Below, one piece after another: positions 11,919-21,998 of a DNA stretch of 64,000 nucleotides. Source of the DNA: Aspergillus flavus. Lineage: Eukaryota > Ascomycota > Eurotiomycetes > Eurotiales > Aspergillaceae. The stretch lies in contig NC_092409.1 in assembly GCF_009017415.1 (NCBI RefSeq), positions 2,790,001 through 2,854,000 on the forward strand. Reading direction: 5' to 3'. The stretch's first letter is position 1. Each line of letters opens with the position of its first letter. Both the position numbers and the translations under genes were made by a program. The notes beneath the pieces were generated by a model. The model was not told the origin of the DNA. It worked only from the letters and a program-made list of their open reading frames with translations, and searched no databases.

Positions 11919-13322
11919 TTTATGATGATATTATGTTCAAAGAAGGTAGCTGAAGCAGAATCTGGCCCTTCAAACATGTCTTGTGAAGCTCGAAGCGCGG
12001 CTTTATAGTTGTAAGATGCGGGCCGCTATGAAAATCAAATAATACCAGCTCTCCGAATTCCCCAAAAGGCCTTGCATTATGCCAGCCAAGTGCACAGCGT
12101 CAGCAGATTCGTGATCGTGTTTGGCTCTCGCCAGAAGAGCAGAAGACTCTTTTCGTGCATGGGGTGTATTCTTGGCGATGGCAAAGTAGAGGACAAACCC
12201 AAAGGGGAAATACTTGTCCGTGCCTCCTCAAAGCCCATTCGCTAATTGTAAGAACACTAAATCTTGCTCAAAGTGCGGAAACCAATCAAAGCAGTGAAAT
12301 ATGTTCTAGGCTTGCGAAGGGCTATCCATGACTTTCTATAAGCTTTGCAGGCCCGAAAGGAGCAACGGAAATATTGGAGTACAGTATTTGTCATAAGCCT
12401 TGCTGATAACCGCTAGTCAGTTGACAAAAGTGGAATTTCCGTATCACAACCAAGCCGCTTCACGTTCCAACTAGATAGCATTGTCCTCACTGGGTTTAGC
12501 TACAATCTTTCATGGACGCCTCTATTCAGCTCTGTCTCAGAATTAAGCTGGTGCATACGAAAACATCCCGCCCGCTTTCGCCACTACAATACAGGCCACC
12601 GCCTCACATGGGGTGATGACTATACTAACCAATGCACAATCTGAACATACTCTTTCGACGTGGTTGCCCTAAGGGATGAGAGAACCGAAAAGCGCCATTT
12701 GCTATGTCTGAGCTACTATCATTCGCAATATACCATTGCTGGCTCCTCATTCACCGGCTTGTAATCGTATGTCTTTTGTTCCCAGGATGAGCCATGTGCC
12801 ATAGCTGCGACGTGTTATGTTTACTAACAAATAATAGGACGTCTAGATAAGTTCGGGCCAATCTGACCTGCCGTTCTATAACGGAGAATGTCTGTGATCT
12901 TTCGATGGATCTGGCTCGCCCTTGTCGTTTATATTTCCCTTATCATTCCCCAGATAGAACCCGCTCACGACCTATGTCCAGTTGAATGCCGTTCTTGCTC
13001 TGAACCTGCATCACAACGCTCCAGCAACAGAGGAGGCGATGGATGAACACTTCCAGGAGCATGTGAGTTAGCTTACAGAAGTCCTGTGGATTGTAAAACA
13101 AGGCCGTAATGGATGATAGCGAAGATAGGAGGGGAGATATAGGAACACTTCGAGGTTGAGGAATATATGTATTTCTCATGGAATACTTGTAATAGAAGTC
13201 CGCGTCGTTCGCGTGCTCAAAACGTTACTGAATAGAACCGTGCAAGAATTATTCCAACAGAGAAGAAAACAAACAGGAGCACAAAAAGAAAGTCTCTGGG
13301 AAGACGAGAAGAGAAACCGTCG
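11919..13322. other. Intergenic; possible small secreted-peptide frame at 12888-13046
   Basis: About 1.4 kb between two minus-strand reductase-like genes. It contains the NmrA-like promoter near 11.9-12.1 kb. The only item of note is a 52-codon plus-strand frame (12888-13046) with a hydrophobic leader and three closely spaced Cys residues, described under the findings. Otherwise nothing recognisable. Confidence 0.4.
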
Positions 13323-14288
13323 TCAAACAAGAGAATGCGTCCTCGCCCATTCCTCTACCGTCATAGTTTTGATGCCAACCTTTCTATTCCAAGTTTCCGC
13401 CAAATCCCACGCCACCCCACGGCCCTCCCCAAAAACAACCTGGTACTTAAATAGTGTATTGTTGGGCTCCCTTGCAAGATCATCTCTAGCTTCCTGGACG
13501 GTTTTCACGTTCCTCTCAATCCTGCTCTTCCCAGGGACCAAGCTCTCAACCAAATCCCCCAACTTTGCGTAAGTAAGAGTATCTCCCGCTACATAGATGA
13601 CCTTGTTGTCAAACGCCGAGTCCGACTCGGGTCCTAAAACAACCTCAGCTGTAACCCTTCCGATATCCTCAACCGCCGTCACAGAGACCTGATTGTCCTG
13701 ATGGCCCAGCGCAGTGACTCTCCTGTTCAAGATATCCACAACGCCGAATGATGGTTCAAACAAAAAACTTGTAAACATCCCTGTGGAGATAATCACCCAC
13801 TGCGTCTTGCTGTGATTATCACCACTGTCAGACGTTCCTGCGGCGCACCGCAGCATATCCCTGACATCAAGCTGCTCGTCAAATAAATCCTGCGCTGACC
13901 CGCGCCCAATCGCATCATAGTTGACGCCAAACTGCCAGGGGATATACCGGGGCACTTTAGCGGCGAGAACAGCCCTGGCTATCTTCACCTGCATTCCGCG
14001 GCCAGCGGAGAATCCCGTACATCCGACGACCGTGTCAAAGGTGCGGAAGATAGAGGTCAAGTGCGACTCCGTGTCGAGGGCTATGTCTGCAGGGATGTAT
14101 TTGACGCCTTGAATGCGCAGATGGCTGAGCTCTTGCGCTCGATCACGGTCTGGTGGTGTTATGCTAGAAGGGCGAAGCAGCACGGATATGTGGGCCGTTG
14201 TGCGGAGCGGATGCTGGACCAGGGCTTGAATGACTTGGGCGCCGAGTTCGCCTGCTCCGATTACAAGGATCTGTTGTGGTTTGGACAT
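13323..14288 (-). CDS. Isoflavone-reductase-like / NmrA-type NAD(P)-binding oxidoreductase
   Basis: One exon, 321 residues. The N-terminus is a Rossmann fold with the glycine motif GAGELG (starting at residue 11) followed by a basic residue (LLRPSS), as in NADPH-dependent members. The sequence RYIPWQFGVNYDAIGRG and the later WVIISTGMFTSFLFEP match the phenylcoumaran-benzylic-ether/isoflavone reductase branch of fungal NmrA-like proteins, many of which sit in secondary-metabolite clusters. No introns, signal peptide or membrane segments. Its strand and neighbourhood match the OYE and the first NmrA-like gene. The substrate cannot be inferred. Confidence 0.85.
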   Translation of the reverse strand: MSKPQQILVIGAGELGAQVIQALVQHPLRTTAHISVLLRPSSITPPDRDRAQELSHLRIQGVKYIPADIALDTESHLTSIFRTFDTVVGCTGFSAGRGMQVKIARAVLAAKVPRYIPWQFGVNYDAIGRGSAQDLFDEQLDVRDMLRCAAGTSDSGDNHSKTQWVIISTGMFTSFLFEPSFGVVDILNRRVTALGHQDNQVSVTAVEDIGRVTAEVVLGPESDSAFDNKVIYVAGDTLTYAKLGDLVESLVPGKSRIERNVKTVQEARDDLAREPNNTLFKYQVVFGEGRGVAWDLAETWNRKVGIKTMTVEEWARTHSLV

Positions 14289-14915
14289 CTTGTTGTTTTG
14301 CAGGTTGTAGATGTTCCGCTTTGACTTTCAACGGCAAAAGGGTGGATGGCTATTTATACGAAATGTAAGCAGAACTTAGACGACTAATGATGCATCTATT
14401 CTAGGTGCCAACTTGTTATCTGGTGACAGATACGTTGCCACCTGAATGAAACATGAGACCCAGATTGCTAAGCAGGTTAGCTGGGTTAGACCCTCATCGG
14501 AGACTATTTGGTGGATTTCTTCCGTCCCCGAGCCTCAATGTGAATCAATCCAGCGAGAGGGTTTTATTTTGATGTACGGCGTAATTTACAGGTATTAGTT
14601 CAACGTCTCTCTTCCATACCTTGAGACGGAGGTCACCCAAGATAGCCTTTCATGGGTAAGGTCTCGGACTCTGCAATTTGTCAGCAGAATTTACTGGGCG
14701 AAAAGCGCTGGAACCCGACAGAGAAGAGTGACTACTCCGTGAATCCTAGTAGTAGGACGCCCTGTGCCAATTTAGGTTTCAGCGGCTGCTTGTGTCTTCC
14801 CCTGCAAGAATGTGACCATCCCCAAGGACCATTCTTCAATTGGAGGTCTACGAAAGAAAGAGGAAAGTACATATTAAATTCGTTTTATAGAATCATTTAT
14901 CATCATCTTGTGTAT
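14289..14915. other. Intergenic
   Basis: About 630 bases with the promoter of the isoflavone-reductase-like gene on one side and the 3' end of the regulator-like gene on the other. I see no gene, repeat or RNA in it. Confidence 0.4.
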
Positions 14916-16776
14916 TTATATAGTGCTGCCATCACACAGTTGAATTTGAGACCACAGGGCCTTTCCGGCTTCGTCTGATGCACAGTCAAGCCAAGCGAAA
15001 GACTGCAGGGTCTCTGAAAGCTCGTCCCACGTCGTTATTTTCAAACCGTCGCAGAGTTCTCTGGCCTCTCTAACGAACCAAGACTGGATTGCTAGCATTG
15101 CATCAGCGCAGATACCTGCGACTATGGAGCACCAAAGAAGGATCTCAAGCTCAGCCTCAGGTCTCTGTCCCTTCAGCAGTAGCATGTACTCATGGATCTC
15201 TAGGGTCATCTTGCGGCGGATCAGTGACGTTTGAGGAAGCGGCAGGACCACATGGGCGCTGTACAAAAGGGCAGTTTTCCGGCTAATGATGTACACCGTG
15301 GTTGCTCTAGCCTGGTCTTCGGCGGTGCATGTCCGTTTATGGAATATCGAGGTCGGCCGATCTGTCTGGTCGGGCAGACTACATAAACGGTGCATTATGT
15401 TCGACCGCGTATCGCCAATGAGTGTCAAGAGCCGACTGCCACACGGCTGACCTGCGAGGTATTAAAGGGCTTGCGTCATCTCGGTCAAATCAAGAAAGAC
15501 ACGGATAATAGTTCCCTTCACCGGAGGATGGAGAAGGGCCAATTGCTGAAACCCAAAGTTACGGAGCGTTACATGTCGAGGCGGTTGGCGGACTGCCAAG
15601 GCTTGCAGGGGCGCTCTGTAGACAAAAGGCTTCCCATCAGGGTATATCAGCGGAAAGGCCGGCTTGCAATCGGCATTGACGGCAACGACCAATCCTGATC
15701 TAATAGGATGACATGAGTTTCCTCCCACGGGATAAAAGAAAAAGAAAAAGCACCTCCTAAAATGTAACATACATGCAGATAAGCCAAGCCAGGCCGTAGA
15801 GTTTGACAGTAGACAGGCCGCCTCGTTGTGAAATGATGTGTTGGACGGTCTGCCAGTGGAGAGGTTGAAACTCACAGCTGCCGTAGAATTCCATCGACTG
15901 GAGCCTCCGAAAAGGTGGTAAGAAGGGACTCTTTTCGGGGGGTAGTATCCGGTCTAGATTCTCATTGGCTGCGAGATAGAGAATACTCAGCAGGATATCA
16001 TCTATAATGTCATCGTGTGGGTTGTTGCCGTTCATCGTTGGTAGCTTTTGGCGGATCCGATTCAGAACAAACCCTTTAAGCTGTAGGTGATGCGTGGGAG
16101 GAATTACAGCTGAGCTTGCGAGACCCGGGGCAACTATAAAGTTCTGAGTACCACGTAGAATTGGTAGGGCATGCAAGCTGAGTGTGGCCGAGTAGAAGAG
16201 GGACTGTATCACCATCGGGTCTCTATCTGGATGTAGGTAGGCTTGGAGGCAGCGCTCCGCAAACCCATCAGGCCGAGCCGTAGGAAGCACCACGTGTAGA
16301 CCTGTAACTAGAATTAGCATTGGATTATGAGATTAGTTGACTGTGGCCATATTGCTGAACCCACAGTTATGAAGCAGGAAATCAAAATAACCCGTCCTGC
16401 GGTCATCTGAAAGAAACGGATCAATGCGGCAGGGGCTAATTTGCCGAAGGTTCGTTCCGGCAAGGAGAGCTTGGGTTTCATTTTCATAACACTGGATGTT
16501 GATTGGGATATTATTGGTATGGGTGTCCTTCCGAAGGACCCGCAGTCGCTTCTCGCGGTATCTCTGGCGCATCAGCTGCGAGCGGACAAGCGATGCATCC
16601 TCGGTGCCACGACGAATGGTTGGGCCGCGGATGAGCATCAAAGGAGTGGAGTCGGCCATAGTGATAGTAAAGTAACGTACGCCGGGGAGCTGGGCCGAAG
16701 GGAATGGCTCGTTATATGGTGGAGGCCACGACGGGTAATGGTCCTCATGGGTTTCATTCGAGGAACCCATCCGCAC
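14916..16776 (-). CDS. Fungal transcription-factor-domain protein without a zinc cluster, interrupted by an in-frame stop
   Basis: Exons 16776-16365, 16301-15773 and 15699-14916 keep one frame and would encode about 574 codons. The N-terminal part has the FTITMADSTPLMLIRG start and a basic SLVRSQLMRQRYREK segment seen in cluster-associated regulator-like proteins that lack a Zn2Cys6 motif. The middle and C-terminal parts (HWQTVQHIISQRGG, TALLYSAHVVLPLP) match the fungal transcription factor domain 2 type. A TAA codon at 15464-15462 interrupts otherwise continuous coding, between a segment ending TEMTQAL and one starting YLAGQPCG. As read, the product stops after about 392 residues. Either this is a pseudogene, a sequencing error, or a weak 51-nt intron (GTGTCT donor) removes the stop at the cost of conserved residues. 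The gene diverges from the hydrolase gene. Confidence 0.65.
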
Positions 16777-17248
16777 TAACGCACTCTGCTGCCGAATGGC
16801 CCACTTCTGCTGTCAGCTTGCATGTTTATGAAAAGTGCCCCACCTGATCAAGTGCATCTAACGTATCTACCAACTAAAAGATTCGGTTATCGACTTGGCC
16901 AGACGTTCAAGCTGATCTCCGGACACCGCTTGCCAAGCATCTTCCGCCACCGGTCTCGATCCCGTTGACACCAGGCGAGTGAGACGGTGATCAATCAATT
17001 GCTTGCATTTCATTTCCTGATCATTTCAAATGATACAGGAAGCATTACTAACCGCAGTGGTTCACTCCTTATCCCCTGACAAATCCCTCACAGCGCCTGG
17101 AATAATTGAGTGGTTCCGCTGGTCCGAAATGGATATACCTTAACAGTATATTAGTTGCCAATCTGGCCGCCGCTATGACCCAAATTCTTCCTGAATTATT
17201 TCTTCCTTCCCACACTTCAAAGCTCAATTATTCTTTCTTCTCCACACT
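16777..17248. promoter_or_regulatory. Shared divergent promoter between the regulator-like gene and the hydrolase
   Basis: A 472-base divergent intergenic region. Expression of the two genes may be linked. A pyrimidine-rich leader (about 17190-17245) precedes the hydrolase start. No specific operator could be recognised. Confidence 0.45.
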
Positions 17249-18127
17249 ATGTCTTCTACTCAGCTCAAGAAGCTGCCGCTCCCTGTCTCCAAGGCCCATG
17301 TTTTCTATCGTGAGTCCGGAGCACAGTCAGCTCCAGTGGTTCTTCTTCTCCATGGCTTCCCTTCCTCGTCCCATCAATATCGTAACCTCATCCCCATCCT
17401 AGCCACCAAGTACCGGGTCATTGCGCCTGACCTTCCTGGTTTTGGCTTTACTGAATTCGAGGACGCCAAGATCAGAGAAGGCATCCACTACACCTTTGAC
17501 ACCCTGGCCACTGTGGTCCTCGAATTTCTCGACGTCTTATCCATCACCAAGTTCTCCATGTTTATTTTCGACTATGGCTCTCCCACGGGTCTGAGGCTAG
17601 CTCTCAAGCGTCCGCAATCTATCCAGGCAATCATCACCCAGAATGGGAACGCGTATGAAGACGGCCTAGGCCAATTCTGGAGCCAGATCCGAGAGCTTTG
17701 GGAGAGCAACAATGACCCTAAAGTTCGGGCCAAGCTAGCGACTAGCCTACTCAGCCTCGAGGCAACCAAGTGGCAGTATGAGGAAGGAACGAAGGGACTT
17801 GTCGCTCCAGAGGCATATATGCTGGACTACGCTCTTCTCCAGCGGCCTGGGAATGCAGAGATTCAGCTGGATCTATTCTGGGACTACCAGAATAACATAA
17901 AGTTGTATCCGGAGTTCCATCGATATTTCCGGGAATCTCAAGTACCTCTTCTGGCTGTTTGGGGTGAGCGGGATCAGATATTTATTCCCTCTGGGGCGGA
18001 GGCCTTCAAGCTTGATTTGCCTAAAGCAGAGGTACATCTTCTCGACGCTGGTCACTTTGCTGCTGAGACGGAGACGGCGGAAATTGGTGCATTGGTTCTA
18101 GACTTTTTGGCCCGGAATAACATCTGA
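17249..18127 (+). CDS. Alpha/beta hydrolase with an Asp nucleophile (epoxide hydrolase/haloalkane dehalogenase type)
   Basis: Single exon, 292 residues. It shows the oxyanion motif HGFP (residues 35-38), the DLPGFG strand and a nucleophile elbow MFIFDYGSP with Asp108 instead of Ser. The acid Asp242 lies in GERDQIF, and His269 in DAGHFAAE. An Asp nucleophile is typical of epoxide hydrolases and haloalkane or haloacid dehalogenases, and excludes an ordinary esterase mechanism. The sequence is close to fungal proteins annotated as haloalkane dehalogenase- or epoxide hydrolase-like. It is cytosolic (no signal peptide). It lies between a regulator-like gene and a linalool dehydratase/isomerase-like gene, so hydrolysis of an epoxide or lactone in a small-molecule pathway is a reasonable inference. 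Confidence 0.9.
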   Translation: MSSTQLKKLPLPVSKAHVFYRESGAQSAPVVLLLHGFPSSSHQYRNLIPILATKYRVIAPDLPGFGFTEFEDAKIREGIHYTFDTLATVVLEFLDVLSITKFSMFIFDYGSPTGLRLALKRPQSIQAIITQNGNAYEDGLGQFWSQIRELWESNNDPKVRAKLATSLLSLEATKWQYEEGTKGLVAPEAYMLDYALLQRPGNAEIQLDLFWDYQNNIKLYPEFHRYFRESQVPLLAVWGERDQIFIPSGAEAFKLDLPKAEVHLLDAGHFAAETETAEIGALVLDFLARNNI

Positions 18128-19888
18128 TGGATATGGAGTTCGATTGGTGGACCGCCTATTTGTCTAAGATCGTCTATACCTATCAATCGTGTAGTACAAT
18201 ACTTTTCACGAGTCTTCTGAAATGCAATTTGTAATTGAAGGCTACCGGGAGGGTCAGCAGCCAAAGGAACATATAATCTCGTTCCGGCAGTGTAGAAGAA
18301 CGTGAATCCTAATTTTCTTTCCTGAACCATCTGAACGAACATCCACTATGTGTTGTACGCCATGGACTTACCCAACAGCAGCACCTACATAGCTTGCAAA
18401 TCTCCCTCCGGCTGCTACCTTGCTGTGCAACCTTGAGAACCTGAAGCTCTTGCTGTTCTTTAGCCGGCTAATCTGCTTGGATATACCGAACAATTTGCTG
18501 ATGATCGTTCGCTCCAAGAGGAAGCAAAGGACTGACAAATTCCAAGCGAGCACTATTACAAGGACGGGATAGTGTCTATGTGCTCCATAAGCTGAACCTA
18601 TTCGGGTCCATATTTCCATGGAATAGAGGCTTGTTGATAAGAATCACTAGTGCCGTTGACGTTGTCCAGTCAGATTGCGTAGGATTACTTCCAAAGTCAG
18701 ATTAGGGTTGCATATGTGTATTCCTGCGGATGTAGAATATGGAATATCATACTCTGACCGCCAACATGTTGATATTTTGTAACTTCGGGGCGTTGTCTAC
18801 TTTAGACTTGACGGGCTTACACAGCCATTATCAGTTTCAAAAGTCCATCTCATACTATGCGGCACCATCTACGAGGTCTGCACTGCAACATGGAGAGGGG
18901 CAAGTGTCAAAGGGAATCTCTTCCGTGCACCCGCAAACTAATTCCAAATCCCTTCCAGGTACGGCAGGATCGAGCATCTATTTGTCATGTTTTATGGACC
19001 TGTACGGCGAACCCACTTTGTCTACTGTTGCTGACAGACGCTGCTCCCTCTTGCCGCCCCAAACAACCGTCTCATCGCCACCGCTTCCCAGCGCCATGGT
19101 GGGGTCAGGCGACACTGGCGAAGCCACCATTAGTGCCGTCAGATCTGACCCAACAAATCTCAAGGGCCACCGGAGTCACTCATATGAGGGTGACAGTCAT
19201 CAAAGAAGGATCCAACGCTGAAAGTGGCAACGCCACCAGCAGCGGTTTACCAAGCGATGAATCCAAAATCGCGAAGTACAACGGCATTTCCGAGAGCGCC
19301 AATAGTAGGGGCGAGTCAGCCTCGTAGGGTTTTAGAAAGGCTACAGCAAGAGTATGTGCGGACATTGGGCCTTCTGGGCCAGACCGAGAGGCAATGTCTT
19401 ACACTAGCAGTTTCAGGCTGAGGCCGAAAAATCACGGCGATAGCGGCAGCGGGTGATATGCGCAATGGTAGATAATAGCCCGTCCAAGGACTCACTCAAG
19501 GATTCATCGGGTGTTCGGCTGGCGTTGTTCCTATAACTGTTTGTACACGAGAGTGAAGAAATAGCGCTCCTTCATAGCTATGCAGGATTGGGCATCGATC
19601 TTCGGGGTCTCCGAGCCACATAGCCCAAGTGCAAAAGCGGCCCGCCGGAGATCACAGCGAAGGCGATGACCCCTAACTAGGAAGGGAGATAGGTCCTGTG
19701 GATCTGGTTAGCTTCGGAGTGATGCATTGGGGCAGCAAATGCGCAATGACTAATTTTTATATAATCCTGATTATGTTCATGTAAGCGCTACAATACTCGA
19801 CTATTTCAACTCCAGGTCCTTCATCTCAGCCTGTCTTGAACCCCTACTGACATTATATACACACCCCCACTTTCTACAATCTCCCGGA
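18128..19888. other. Intergenic, possible decayed coding DNA
   Basis: About 1.8 kb. Several overlapping plus-strand frames (18.74-19.42 kb) stay open for 60-160 codons. One has a cysteine pattern loosely like half of a Zn2Cys6 motif, but two of the six cysteines are missing and no regulator domain follows. I do not call a gene here. The 3' flank of the hydrolase and the promoter of the next gene also lie here. Confidence 0.35.
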
Positions 19889-21998
19889 ATGCCAACCGTT
19901 CCCTCTTTCCGCAAGATGAAACACAACCCAGATCTCTTGAAGAATCTCCCTGCCGATTTCCTAGCCGGCCATGACAAGCTCTCGCGCGAGCAAGCCGGAC
20001 ACCTACGGCATTTCCACAACCTCGCGACCCAAAGGGACGGCGAATGGGGGGTTATGGGGTCCCAGGACCCCGGACAGGAGTGGCTCGATGCCTACCGCTA
20101 CCAGCTAGCCACAATGGCCTATGCAGCTGGGGCGGCACACTTCCACCGCTTACCTGCTCTGCGGTCAATCTTCCAGTCTCTTCTTAGTGGCCTTATTCAT
20201 AAAATGCTCCGCCGAGAGGTCTGGGGATACTGGTTTTTAACAAGCCATAGTGGCAAGTTTGTAGACCCGGATATCAAAAGGCTGAGACAACCATGGGCAG
20301 ATCCTGTTGTTAAGGAGAATATCATGGTAGGTGACTTACTTTCCTTTAACCCTATTGGCCTCTTCTTATTGGTGTCGTGAGACCGTTTTTATTCTTGCTA
20401 TTCTTGCTTTGACGTGCTTCTGTTTGCTTTGCTGTTGCCGTTGCTCACCTTCGCAATCCCCTGCTTAACTACCAGCAGTACTCCGGTCATCTTCTCCTCA
20501 TGGTGTCGTTGTATACGATGCTTTTCAACGATGACAAATATAATCAGGAAGGGGCGCTTACCTTCAACTGGAGCCCAATATTCTGGGGCATGGGACCGGA
20601 GAAGTTTTCATACACCCGCGAATCTCTCCAAAAGGCCATCTTAGCGGAAATGGAGCGTGAGAAGTGGCTCGGGGTCTGCTGCGAACCAAACTGCATTTTC
20701 ATTGTTTGTAATCAGTTTCCGGTAAGTTCCAGTCCTAACAAGGTTGCAATAATATCCGTCCCAAACAGGAAACTGCTAATGTACCCATAGATCATTGCTA
20801 TGAGATACAATGATGTTCGGGACGGCACAAATGTTGCAACCGAGGTACTCAGTAAGTACACAGCTGCTTGGGAAGCAAAAGGCATGGCGGGCCCAAACGG
20901 GCTGTTCATCAGCTGGTACTCGCCAAAACAGGACACGAAGAGGCCAGCGCTTGATCTTGGGTTCACAGCTTGGTCAGTTACTCTATCATGAACTTGGAAT
21001 TTCATCATATCACAGTACAGGAAGGAGGGAACAATAGGCAAAGTGTCTCACTTAGGAGCTAACTTTCTGTTCTTTGAGTTTATCAGGGCCACTGCATTCA
21101 TGAACGCCTGGAACCCAATCCTTGCAAATGAGACATTTCAAGCGCAATCTATAGGCTTCCTTACTCGAGCCGACCATGACCGAATCAGCATTAACAGAGG
21201 GCCAGTGGCATTCGCCATCCGTGAGCTCGCTGAGAAGAAAGGAGTCGATCCATATTCCCTCTCAACCATGCAAAAGGCACGAGATATTGTGGCAAGCAGC
21301 CCTACTACGGGAGAGCATCGAGAACCTTTTCCTCGACCAATGTTTGGATACATCCTCATGGCCATGTCTGAACTGGGTGATGAATCAAAACTTGCAGGTT
21401 TACTCAATCATGTTGATCGGTTCTTCCAGCCAACTTGGCAAAATGGGGGTCTCTACTACCCTGTTAATGCGGAACAGTATGACAAAGACGGAAATTGGAC
21501 AGAGGTTGAACCATTTACGGGAAACGGCGCCGTTGGCTATGCGCGGTTGACAGTTCTCGGTGGTCAACGGAAGATGTGGGAGGAGCCTTGGTCTGCAGAG
21601 CAGGTTTCTCGGGCACCGCACATCAGTGGCATTGATTTAGGCAGTGGGGTAGATTTCCTGAGAGGCTGCTGGGATGAATCGCATCAGGCGATGGTGGTGA
21701 CAATGCGGACGTGGGATCAGACGGAAAAGTTGTGAGTGTGCACCCCACCGCCTCCTGCAGTGATTCTATAGATTGGCCCCTTCAGTACATTTCTCACGAC
21801 CCTACTACAGTATTGCTGACGTCCAGTTACCATCATAGCGTCCGACTTGAGAATCATAACCTTCCTGTGGGGACATATGGAGTCTATCGCAACGGAGTTC
21901 TGACGGAGACAAAATTTGTCGATCGGCCGGGAGATACGCTTGAAGTATATGTCCGAGTCGAAGGGATTGATTTTGACCTTGTTCTGCTGAAGGCTTAA
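19889..21998 (+). CDS. Linalool dehydratase/isomerase-like domain protein
   Basis: Five exons, 19889-20326, 20479-20721, 20791-20972, 21087-21731 and 21827-21998, give about 559 residues. The first two joins are supported by strong GTAGGT and GTAAGT donors, the third by restoring FTAWATAFMNAWNP, and the last is the least certain. The conserved blocks are those of the fungal Ldi-like family: YRYQLATMAYAAG, YSGHLLLMVSLY, the Cys-containing LGVCCEPNCIFIVCNQFP, and NGAVGYARL. Family knowledge: bacterial linalool dehydratase-isomerase has an (alpha/alpha)6 fold and converts linalool, geraniol and myrcene, with paired cysteines in its active site. No signal peptide is evident, whereas the bacterial enzyme is periplasmic. 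The function in fungi is unknown; the neighbours (OYE, hydrolase, reductases) fit small-molecule transformation. Confidence 0.82.

Noticed and set aside
13156..13572. 138-codon plus-strand frame overlapping the isoflavone-reductase-like 3' end
   Set aside because: It is antisense to the real gene over half its length and shows no protein motif.
18857..19327. Plus-strand frame with a CxxxxxxCxxxxxxC pattern like part of a Zn2Cys6 motif
   Set aside because: Two of the six cysteines are missing, several overlapping frames are open equally, and no regulator domain follows.
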